Source: Alistipes sp. UBA940 (GTDB lineage Bacteria; Bacteroidota; Bacteroidia; Bacteroidales; Rikenellaceae). Taken from it: a DNA stretch of 64,000 bases. Shown here one piece after another: positions 1-6,476 of this stretch. The notes beneath the pieces were generated by a model. It searched no databases and had not been told where the DNA came from. It was given only the letters and a program-made list of their open reading frames with translations. Where the stretch lies: the NCBI GenBank assembly GCA_002293425.1, contig DBDE01000043.1, positions 56,032 through 120,031 of the forward strand, given 5' to 3'. Position 1 is the first letter of the stretch, and every line of letters begins with the position of its first letter. The position numbers were made by a program, and so were the translations under genes.

Positions 1-234
1 CGAACGCCCGTGGTTGCTGGTGGCCGACACGTCTCCACTAATCGAGGGGAAGAGCGAAGCAAGAGCCTCGTTGCGGTCCTGACGGTAGTTATCGTTGGTG
101 TAGTCCTGCTTTTTTACTCTCGTGCTGTTCTCCACGGCATAAGCCATACACTCGTCCAGCATCATCGGAACGGTTTGCGCGGCGGCATCTGTCAATATTA
201 TTGACACCATAATTAACGAATATAGCCTTTTCAT
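1..234 (-). CDS. TolC-family outer membrane efflux protein, N-terminal part
   Basis: Only the first 78 codons are in the window; the frame runs open through base 1. The ATG at 234-232 opens a Sec signal peptide (MKRLYSLIMVSIIL...DAAAQT) followed by LDECMAYAVENSTRVKKQ, the opening of the outer-membrane efflux (OEP) repeat in TolC-like proteins. The family forms trimeric outer-membrane channels for RND or ABC exporters. It is divergent from the sigma-54 response regulator at 441, so it is probably the first gene of an efflux operon controlled by that two-component system. That regulatory link is inference from position; the family call rests on a short N-terminus. Confidence 0.75.
   Translation of the reverse strand, partial: MKRLYSLIMVSIILTDAAAQTVPMMLDECMAYAVENSTRVKKQDYTNDNYRQDRNEALASLFPSISGDVSATSNHGRS
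190..206. promoter_or_regulatory. Palindromic operator candidate, copy 1
   Basis: TGTCAATATTATTGACA is a perfect inverted repeat (8-bp arms, one central base) lying inside the first codons of the TolC-like gene. A near copy is at 343-359. Sites of this kind paired around a promoter next to an NtrC-type regulator are often its enhancer sites; that role is inference. Confidence 0.4.
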
Positions 235-273
235 AGGGTTTAGCAGTTATGTTCATCTATCTGTATAATCACT

Positions 274-289
274 TACCACGACCGTGCCA
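274..289 (-). promoter_or_regulatory. Weak sigma-54 promoter candidate for the TolC-like gene
   Basis: On the minus strand the sequence reads TGGCAC-N5-TGGTA. The -24 part matches the sigma-54 consensus TGGCAC exactly; the -12 part (TGGT) only half matches TTGC. It lies about 40 bases upstream of the ATG at 234 and next to a sigma-54 activator gene, which is why it is recorded despite the poor -12 element. Confidence 0.3.
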
Positions 290-342
290 CAAATGGAAAA
301 GCCTGATACAGAGCGTATTACGATTTTTGCACATTGAAAAAC

Positions 343-359
343 TGTCAATATTGTTTACA
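343..359. promoter_or_regulatory. Palindromic operator candidate, copy 2
   Basis: TGTCAATATTGTTTACA differs from the perfect palindrome at 190-206 at two positions. It lies in the divergent intergenic region, about 55-70 bases upstream of the sigma-54-like site at 274-289, a usual distance for an enhancer-binding site. Confidence 0.4.
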
Positions 360-440
360 CTAATGTAATTTGTATAGACAAAATGATGTCCGGCATCGAA
401 AAATAACCTACTTTTGACCCGTAACTTGATTTGATGAGAT

Positions 441-1793
441 ATGACAAAGGAAGGTACCATATTGGTTGTAGATGACAACAAAGGCGTTCTTTCAGCATTG
501 GAACTGCTGCTGAACGGATATTTCGACAAGGTGGTGATGACCTCCACTCCCAACCAGATAGATTTCGCGCTTCGGGATGAGAAACCCGACGTGGTGCTGC
601 TCGATATGAACTTCTCGGCTGGCATTAACAACGGCAACGAAGGGTTGTTTTGGCTCAGGCGCATCAAGGAGCAACGTCCCGAAGTCGAGGTGGTGCTCTT
701 CACCGCCTATGCCGACATCGACCTCGCGGTGAGAGGGATCAAAGAGGGTGCCTTCGATTTTGTATCCAAACCGTGGGACAACGACAAGTTGTTAACCACG
801 TTGCAGGGAGCCTATAATCTCCGGCGTTCGCGCAAAAGTGTGAAGCATCTCAAGGAGATCAAGCGAGAACTGCTCAACGAATCGACCATGTATTGGGGCG
901 AGAGCGAAGCGATGAAGCGGCTGCGGGATACGGTCGAAAAGGTGGCCGACACCGATGCTTATATCCTGATCACCGGCGAGAACGGAACGGGCAAGGAGAT
1001 TCTCGCTCGAGAGATACACAAACTCTCCTCGCGAAAGGGCGAGTTGATGGTCGCGGTTGATGTCGGAGCGTTACCCGAATCGCTATTCGAGAGCGAACTG
1101 TTCGGCCATGTGAAAGGATCGTTTACCGACGCCAAGACCGACAGGGCGGGTAAGTTCGAGGTCGCAAACCACGGCACCCTGTTTCTCGACGAAATAGGCA
1201 ATATTCCTCTCCATCTGCAAGCCAAGCTCTTGACCGCCATTCAGAGCGGACAGATCACGCGGGTGGGCAGCAACACCCCCATTCCGGTCGATATACGGCT
1301 TATTAGTGCCACGAACCGCAATGTTCTCGATATGGCCGCTCAGGGCACGTTCCGTGAAGACCTGCTCTACCGTATCAACACCATCCACCTCGACCTTCCC
1401 CCTTTGCGCCAACGCATCGAGGATATTGTGCCCCTGGCCGAAATGTTCCACGCGAAATACGCTGCCAAGTACAACAAACCCGCATCAAGCTTCAGCCGGG
1501 AAGCGAAAAAGATGCTATCGACCTACTCCTGGCCGGGTAATATCCGTGAACTGCAACACACGATCGAGAAGGCGGTCATCCTTTCCGGCGGCAAGGTGAT
1601 AGACACCGATACCTTATTGCTCGACACGCGCCGCAGATCGATCGCCGATCCGGGATCGACACTCAGAGAGATTGAGAGAGAGGTCATACGCGAGGCTATC
1701 GAGCGTCACGGCGGCAACCTGTCGGCGGTGGCCGGGCAGTTGGGCATCACGCGGCAGGCTCTTTATAATAAGATTAAACGCTTCGAGTTATGA
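441..1793 (+). CDS. Sigma-54-dependent response regulator (NtrC family)
   Basis: This 450-aa protein has the three NtrC-type parts. A receiver domain (about 1-120) carries acidic D11/D12, phospho-acceptor D55 (VVLLDMN), T88 and K110. An AAA+ domain (about 155-390) carries Walker A GENGTGKE (179-186), the sigma-54 contact loop as GSFTDA (226-231, usual form GAFTGA; the D variant is common in Bacteroidota), Walker B GTLFLDE and an arginine finger near FREDLLYRI. A Fis-type helix-turn-helix ends the protein (about 410-450). It would activate RpoN promoters when phosphorylated by the kinase whose gene overlaps its stop by ATGA. A -7 box TACTTTTG at 409-416 lies upstream. Likely target: the divergent efflux operon. 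Confidence 0.93.
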   Translation: MTKEGTILVVDDNKGVLSALELLLNGYFDKVVMTSTPNQIDFALRDEKPDVVLLDMNFSAGINNGNEGLFWLRRIKEQRPEVEVVLFTAYADIDLAVRGIKEGAFDFVSKPWDNDKLLTTLQGAYNLRRSRKSVKHLKEIKRELLNESTMYWGESEAMKRLRDTVEKVADTDAYILITGENGTGKEILAREIHKLSSRKGELMVAVDVGALPESLFESELFGHVKGSFTDAKTDRAGKFEVANHGTLFLDEIGNIPLHLQAKLLTAIQSGQITRVGSNTPIPVDIRLISATNRNVLDMAAQGTFREDLLYRINTIHLDLPPLRQRIEDIVPLAEMFHAKYAAKYNKPASSFSREAKKMLSTYSWPGNIRELQHTIEKAVILSGGKVIDTDTLLLDTRRRSIADPGSTLREIEREVIREAIERHGGNLSAVAGQLGITRQALYNKIKRFEL

Positions 1794-3094
1794 ATAAGAA
1801 GAAACCATTCGTACCGGTTAAACAGATGGTGCTGGCCATTATCGGTCTCGTAATCAGCGTGGCCGCCATTCTACTCCTCATATACTTCGAGCAATATCAT
1901 TACACTTGGATAGCATTAGGAGGTATGGTATGGGCGGCGTATCGCATCGTAACCCTCTATATGAAGCCTATCCGTAAGGCGATGTTTCTGTTCGATGCCA
2001 TAGACAATAACGATTACACATTCCGTTTCCCTGAGGATATAGCTATCGCCGATGACGCGGCTTACAACAAAATCCTCAACCGCGCCAAGGAGATTATCAG
2101 CAACACAAAACGCGACACACGGGAGAGGGAGAAATACTACGAGCTGCTTATGAACACCGTGCGCACAGGGATCATCGTGGTGAGCGATTCGGGCGGCGTC
2201 TATCAGGTCAATGACGAGGCGCTCCGGATTTTCAGCCTCCACGTGTTCACCCACATCAGTCAGACCCATCCTATCGATCCCGCAATAGCCGAGGCAATGA
2301 ACGCAATTGAGCCGGGCGAAAAACGCGGGCTCACCTTCCACAACGAGAAAGGAGAGGTGTCAGTTTCACTCACCGCGTCTGCGGTAACGCTGAGGGAAAA
2401 GCCAATGAAACTCATTGCCATAAACGACATTGACAACGAATTGGCCGAAAAAGAGCTCGAATCGTGGATGAGGCTCATCCGTGTTCTGACCCACGAGATT
2501 ATGAACTCCCTTGCACCCATCACGTCGCTGAGCAATACGCTGATACGCCTCAACAAGGACGGAGTAATAGCAAAGGAGCTCGAAGCCATCAACACAACGA
2601 GCAAGAACCTCATTTCTTTCGTAGAATCGTACCGCAAGTTCACCAATATCCCCGTCCCAGACAAAAATCCGTTCCTGCTTTTGCCGATATTGGAGCGGGC
2701 AGTGGCTCTTCAAGAGGTTGGTCACGGAGTAGAAATTTCGCTGTCGGTGGAGCCGGAGGATACGCTCCTATATGCCGACGAAGGCCAGATCACGCAGGTC
2801 GCCATCAACCTGACAAAAAATGCGGTGGAAGCTGTTGCAGGGCGCGAAAATCCACGCATAGAAATATCCTCCCGCATCGACGAGTCGGAAAACATTGTAA
2901 TCAACATAAGCAATAACGGAGGTATCATCCCCGCCGAAATTGCTGAAAACATCTTCACGCCTTTCTTCACGACCAAAAAGGACGGCACGGGGATAGGCTT
3001 GAGTATCTCGCGCCAGATAATGCGGCTTCACGGTGGCTCGCTCCGCCTTACATCGAATACCGACAGCAAGGTTACGTTCAAGCTTGTGTTATAG
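1790..3094 (+). CDS. NtrY-like sensor histidine kinase
   Basis: The start overlaps the regulator's stop (ATGA), so the two are translationally coupled. The 434-aa protein has two membrane segments near the N-terminus (about 12-32 and 38-57) with almost no periplasmic loop, a linker/PAS-like region (about 110-215), a dimerisation/phospho-acceptor helix with H235 (LTHEIMNSLAPITSL), and a HATPase domain with the N box (NLTKNAVEAV), SNNGG, and the glycine-rich lid DGTGIGLSISRQ. The lack of a large sensor loop suggests it senses a membrane or cytoplasmic signal. Partner: the response regulator at 441-1793. Confidence 0.92.
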   Translation: MNKKKPFVPVKQMVLAIIGLVISVAAILLLIYFEQYHYTWIALGGMVWAAYRIVTLYMKPIRKAMFLFDAIDNNDYTFRFPEDIAIADDAAYNKILNRAKEIISNTKRDTREREKYYELLMNTVRTGIIVVSDSGGVYQVNDEALRIFSLHVFTHISQTHPIDPAIAEAMNAIEPGEKRGLTFHNEKGEVSVSLTASAVTLREKPMKLIAINDIDNELAEKELESWMRLIRVLTHEIMNSLAPITSLSNTLIRLNKDGVIAKELEAINTTSKNLISFVESYRKFTNIPVPDKNPFLLLPILERAVALQEVGHGVEISLSVEPEDTLLYADEGQITQVAINLTKNAVEAVAGRENPRIEISSRIDESENIVINISNNGGIIPAEIAENIFTPFFTTKKDGTGIGLSISRQIMRLHGGSLRLTSNTDSKVTFKLVL

Positions 3095-3153
3095 ATTCCG
3101 CCATCCAAATAAAGTAAAAGGTCTTTGCGAAAGTCTCGAACAGGGGTCGCTTT

Positions 3154-3185
3154 TTTGATTTTCGGGGACAAAATCGCTAATTTTG
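3154..3185 (+). promoter_or_regulatory. Bacteroidota promoter for the YiiX-like gene
   Basis: TTTG (3154-3157), 20 bases, then TAATTTTG (3178-3185) matches the Bacteroidota consensus in both boxes and spacing. The ATG starts at 3190, only four bases after the -7 box, so the mRNA should be leaderless or nearly so. Confidence 0.7.
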
Positions 3186-3189
3186 CAGG

Positions 3190-3831
3190 ATGAAACGTGA
3201 AAATATATTTGCAGCGGCAGCGATGATGCTGACCGCATTCGGATGCGGCACAAAGGAGTTCCAGCCGCAAACCGGCGACCTGCTCTTTCAAGTAGGATCG
3301 ACAGGCGATATGACCCAAGCAATTGCACTCTCGACAGGAGACGGGCACGATGTGCCCTACACCCACGTGGCAATAGTCGTGATCGAACCCGACGGAACTT
3401 ATGCTCTCGAAGCGTCAGGCAAAAAAGGCGTTGTGATGACACCGCTGGCGGAATTTCTCTCCGGCTCAGCCACCCTGAACGATAGACCCGTGGTTGCGGT
3501 GGGCCGACTGCGCTCACCCGAGCGCAAACATCTGGTCGGGCAAGCAATAAGCCGCGCCAAAACCTTTCTGGGGCAACCGTACGACAACTCATTCCTGCCC
3601 GACAACGAAAAAATGTATTGCAGCGAATTGGTCTGGGAGAGCTTTCGGGACGACAACGGGCCGATTCTCGAAGCCCGTCCGATGAATTTCCGCGCACCCG
3701 ACGGCACGATGCCTCCCTATTGGACCGAGCATTTCGCGGCACTCGGCGAGCCGATTCCCGAGGGAGTCCACGGCACCAATCCCGACGATATGTCGCGCGA
3801 CCAGGCCATTGTCATCGTTCACAGGTACTGA
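3190..3831 (+). CDS. YiiX/YebB-like permuted papain-fold hydrolase, lipoprotein
   Basis: The 213-aa protein starts with a lipoprotein signal ending LTAFGC (C19). The body shows the permuted NlpC/P60 (YiiX/DUF830-like) pattern: GDLLFQVG, then His in YTHVAIVV (H59), then Cys in KMYCSELVWESF (C144). These enzymes are predicted to cleave amide bonds in peptidoglycan or acyl conjugates; the substrate here is unknown. It has its own promoter and is not part of the retroelement, but its 3' end overlaps the convergent reverse transcriptase gene by 13 bases. Family call is good, role is inference. Confidence 0.82.
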   Translation: MKRENIFAAAAMMLTAFGCGTKEFQPQTGDLLFQVGSTGDMTQAIALSTGDGHDVPYTHVAIVVIEPDGTYALEASGKKGVVMTPLAEFLSGSATLNDRPVVAVGRLRSPERKHLVGQAISRAKTFLGQPYDNSFLPDNEKMYCSELVWESFRDDNGPILEARPMNFRAPDGTMPPYWTEHFAALGEPIPEGVHGTNPDDMSRDQAIVIVHRY

Positions 3832-5021
3832 GCGGCATTGCCCGACAAATCCGATTCGATAGAGAATTTGCGATAAGCCGAATCGCGCCAACCGTGATTA
3901 TATATCCACTGGTTAGCGTCCAAAATCGACCGCCGAACATTGAAGGTCTTATAGTGGTAAGTTAGCCCCAAATAGGAGTTCACCACGCTGCGCAACTCCT
4001 CCGGCCGACGCGAAAAATATCCGTCGCCCTTAGCCAGCGCACTCTTGAAATTGTTAACCGTCCGGCGAGCAACATATATCCTGTGGGGCTTAACCACCTT
4101 GCCCAAAAACGTCACCCCGCGCCTGACATGTTGCAAATAAACCTTGCGCGGATGTACCCTGATGCCCAAATTGTCGGCCAAATAGGTGCGTATCTTCTCT
4201 ATCGCGTCGACCAAAAACTGTTTCGAGGGATGGATGATGAAAAAGTCGTCCACATACCGCCCATAGTGTTCCACCCCCAGCGTGCGCTTCACAAAATGGT
4301 CGAAGTCGTTCAAATAGACATTGCTGAAAAGCTGGCTCGTCAGGTTGCCGATAGGCAGTCCGCAACCCTCGGGCGACGTGAACAAACTTTTGTCGGGCGG
4401 CAACCCGTTCCACTCGCTCATATCGCCCCGAATAAAGCAATCCTTCAACGGATCGTGGTAAATTATCTCTCGCGTGAGATATAACAGCAGGTCGTAATCT
4501 ATCGCCTCGCTGAACCGTTGACCTCGCGAATTGCGCCGAGGGGCATATTTAAGCAGCGTGCCAGCCACCATCTCGAACAGCTTCTCGCGGTCGATGCTCA
4601 TAAAATAGCCCGACAGGTCGAGCTTCAGCACATAAGCGTCGCGGGTGTAATTGTCCGAGCAACTGCGGATATGGTGATCGAGCCGCTCCACGCCATAGCT
4701 CGTTCCGCGACCCTTGCGGCACGAATAGCAATCGGCAATGAACGACCGTTCGAAAATTTCGTTGGTATAGTTATAAAACAAGTGATGGATGACCCGATCG
4801 GCGAACGAAGCGGCAAACACCTCGCGCTTAACGGGTTCCTCGATGATGAAAGCAACCGACCGACCAACCTTATAAGTGCGGTCGCGCAGGTGTTGGAACA
4901 GGCCGTAAATCTTATCTTCCATCTGCAACTCGAACTTGAGCTGGTTGCAGGTGTTGCGCTTATTGCGTCGGGCATCGTAATATGCCTGCAAGAGATCTTC
5001 GAAAAGTTTTTCTTCCGACAT
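3819..5021 (-). CDS. DGR reverse transcriptase
   Basis: The 400-aa protein has reverse-transcriptase motifs in order: R-rich region 1 with IIEEPVKREVFAASF (about 59-73), LDLSGYFMSID (134-144), GLPIGNLTSQ (221-230) and catalytic YVDD (256-259). The SQ ending of the fourth motif, in place of QGxxxSP of group II introns, and the absence of maturase or endonuclease domains are typical of diversity-generating retroelements. It lies 46 bases after the template repeat and downstream of avd. With Avd it would copy TR RNA into cDNA with errors at adenines, replacing VR in the tip-adhesin gene. All catalytic residues are present. Confidence 0.95.
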   Translation of the reverse strand: MSEEKLFEDLLQAYYDARRNKRNTCNQLKFELQMEDKIYGLFQHLRDRTYKVGRSVAFIIEEPVKREVFAASFADRVIHHLFYNYTNEIFERSFIADCYSCRKGRGTSYGVERLDHHIRSCSDNYTRDAYVLKLDLSGYFMSIDREKLFEMVAGTLLKYAPRRNSRGQRFSEAIDYDLLLYLTREIIYHDPLKDCFIRGDMSEWNGLPPDKSLFTSPEGCGLPIGNLTSQLFSNVYLNDFDHFVKRTLGVEHYGRYVDDFFIIHPSKQFLVDAIEKIRTYLADNLGIRVHPRKVYLQHVRRGVTFLGKVVKPHRIYVARRTVNNFKSALAKGDGYFSRRPEELRSVVNSYLGLTYHYKTFNVRRSILDANQWIYNHGWRDSAYRKFSIESDLSGNAAQYL

Positions 5022-5066
5022 ATTTAGAAGTTGTTAAAAAAACAGGTGAGGGCGGGGCGACAAATT

Positions 5067-5253
5067 CTGGGCAAGGCAGCGGACGGAAAAACCGTTCGCA
5101 TAATTGTTGCGATTCACCGGCCAAACGCCATTCGCGTTGAAGTTCAGGTTGTACCCGTTGGATCCGTCGTAGGGCGTAGAGGCCCAGTAGTTTCCGTTTG
5201 TACCCTGATTGTTCACAACACCCGTGTCCCAAGCACGGTTCCCGGCTGCCGGT
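5067..5253 (-). repeat. DGR template repeat (TR)
   Basis: These 187 bases repeat 6480-6666 with one mismatch: plus-strand T at 5240 versus A at 6653. In coding sense this is A in TR and T in VR, the direction expected for adenine-specific mutagenesis, and it falls in the first base of an AAC codon (AAC to TAC, Asn to Tyr). TR in coding sense is rich in AAC/AAT triplets. It has no start codon or gene function of its own and lies between avd and the reverse transcriptase, the usual place. Confidence 0.95.
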
Positions 5254-5480
5254 TGTTAGTGATCGCTCTTCTCTTTGCAGCGGCGGACAGGATCTTTCAC
5301 CCGAACGACGAACAAATGACAATCCCATATTTCAGAGTTGTCCATAACTGAAAGCAAAAACCCCCAGTGGATCACTGAATTTATCGTGGTTACTCTCTCC
5401 CAAACGGCACTCGACCGAGGAGACTCCGACCTTAACCCCGCCTTAGCTCACCTGTGTGTTTTTATATATTAAAGTAGTTT
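5254..5480. other. Spacer between avd and TR, no gene
   Basis: No coding frame is convincing here. In studied DGRs the sequence flanking TR is part of the structured RNA used by the RT-Avd complex, so this stretch may be transcribed as TR leader. I see no strong hairpin or terminator in it. Confidence 0.4.
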
Positions 5481-5861
5481 TCAGGTCATTAAAATTTCCT
5501 CTTTTGCTTCTTGTTTTTCCAATTTTCGCAACGCCTTTTCCCAAGCCACAAGTTGGCTGGAGATGTTTCCCAGGTGGAGCACGATGCGGGCCATATTTTT
5601 TATCGGCATCTGGTGGAGGTCCCGAAGGAGCCTTACCTTCAACCGGATGGCCTCGACGTGTTCGCGTGCCTGCATCACGTGGGTCACTTTCTCTTTGTGC
5701 GTTTGTGCGCGGTAGATGCACAGTTGCAGTTCGCCGAGCAATTCTTTGAGTCTTTCGCCGATGGTGTACCGATATTCGCGCTTCATCGTTCGGCACGAGT
5801 GATACACCTCGATCACTAATTCACTTGCAGCTTTGAAAACGGGCAGTTGGTCATATTGCAT
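5481..5861 (-). CDS. avd: DGR accessory variability determinant (Avd), four-helix bundle
   Basis: The 126-aa protein is nearly all helical and basic (YHSCRTMKREYRYTIGERLK, LQLCIYRAQTHKEK, REHVEAIRLKVRLLRDL, WEKALRKLEKQEAKEE), fitting the four-helix-bundle protein family (bAvd) that forms a pentamer and binds the DGR reverse transcriptase and TR RNA. Position also fits: directly upstream of TR and RT, in the same orientation. Its start (5861) overlaps the end of the preceding 157-aa gene by 11 bases, so the two are probably co-translated. Confidence 0.88.
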   Translation of the reverse strand: MQYDQLPVFKAASELVIEVYHSCRTMKREYRYTIGERLKELLGELQLCIYRAQTHKEKVTHVMQAREHVEAIRLKVRLLRDLHQMPIKNMARIVLHLGNISSQLVAWEKALRKLEKQEAKEEILMT

Positions 5862-6324
5862 ATTCGAGTGTAGTTTTCAATTCCGAGACAAACATCATAC
5901 ACTCCATCGGGGTTTTGTTCTCGACATTGAAATCCCTCAGGCGATCGACGAGTTTGTCGGCAAATTCGGTACGCCGGTCGGGCGCAGGTGCAAATTTAGG
6001 TTGTTTTATGTAAAGTGGTGCACCTTTTTTCCAAATTTCGAAATCTTTTTCTACAACTCTTTCGGGTGATTGCAGTACTATCAGCTTCTCTGTTTTTTCG
6101 ATAATCGGCGCGGTAATAGCCCTCAGAGCCGAATCGGGAAATCCCAGGGAGGCCATTTCCAGACCAAGTTTCTTGATATATTTTTTTTGCGCACGGTATG
6201 GTTTAATGTGTGTCGAAAACAGATAAGCGGACTTTTCGTATGCTATCCAAAACAGCCGCTCCTTGTGGAGATGAATCCGGTCGGTGTTGGACTGTTCCAT
6301 TTCAAAAATATCCTGCTTCATCAT
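5851..6324 (-). CDS. Unrecognised 157-aa protein of the DGR cassette
   Basis: I do not recognise a family. The protein is charged and probably mixed helix, starting MMKQDIFEMEQSNTDRIHLH, with aromatic-rich WIAYEKSAYLFSTHIKPYR near residues 27-45, a basic patch RAQKKYIKK, and a C-terminal helix KTPMECMMFVSELKTTLEYA. No signal peptide or membrane segment. Its base composition is more AT-rich than its neighbours. It lies between the tip-adhesin terminator and avd, overlaps avd by 11 bases, and shares its direction, so it is probably an accessory component of the retroelement rather than a fimbrial gene. A weak promoter (TTTG-N19-TATCATGA) overlaps its start codon. Existence is likely; function is unknown. 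Confidence 0.72.
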   Translation of the reverse strand: MMKQDIFEMEQSNTDRIHLHKERLFWIAYEKSAYLFSTHIKPYRAQKKYIKKLGLEMASLGFPDSALRAITAPIIEKTEKLIVLQSPERVVEKDFEIWKKGAPLYIKQPKFAPAPDRRTEFADKLVDRLRDFNVENKTPMECMMFVSELKTTLEYAI

Positions 6325-6365
6325 GATATTTCGTTGTTTTTTTGTGTCAAAATTTTTTCTTCGAA

Positions 6366-6392
6366 TTTTTCGACGGAAAAACCGTCGAAAAA
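6366..6392. other. Strong hairpin upstream of the 157-aa gene
   Basis: TTTTTCGACGG, loop AAAAA, then CCGTCGAAAAA form an 11-bp perfect stem. It is flanked by A/T runs and could act as a second terminator on either strand, after the one at 6400-6430. Confidence 0.45.
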
Positions 6393-6399
6393 TTGTTTG

Positions 6400-6430
6400 A
6401 AAAAAGGTCGGGGCTCGGGAAGCCCCGACC
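6400..6430 (-). terminator. Rho-independent terminator after the tip-adhesin gene
   Basis: On the minus strand GGTCGGGGC, a short loop, GCCCCGACC (9-bp GC-rich stem) is followed by a run of T. It should end the fimbrial transcript, which separates the fimbrial operon from the DGR machinery genes. Confidence 0.8.
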
Positions 6431-6451
6431 TGATAAAAACAATCATCGGAC

Positions 6452-6472
6452 GAGCGGAAACGAGTTCCGCTC
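6452..6472 (-). other. DGR target-recognition hairpin candidate downstream of VR
   Basis: In coding sense GAGCGGAA, loop CTCGT, TTCCGCTC: an 8-bp perfect stem starting 7 bases after the end of VR. Studied DGRs (phage BPP-1 type) need a short hairpin or cruciform a few bases after VR for homing; TR lacks such a hairpin here, as expected. Confidence 0.65.
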
Positions 6473-6476
6473 TAAA

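Noticed and set aside
3819..5021. Reverse transcriptase considered as a group II intron or retron RT
   Set aside because: There is no maturase/endonuclease domain or intron ribozyme boundary, and no msr-msd; TR/VR, avd and the SQ motif identify a DGR.
5034..5216. Open frame of 60 codons on the minus strand ending after FSVRCLAQ
   Set aside because: It is the translation of the template repeat. TR is a copy of the tip gene's end without its own start signals, and serves as RNA template rather than gene.
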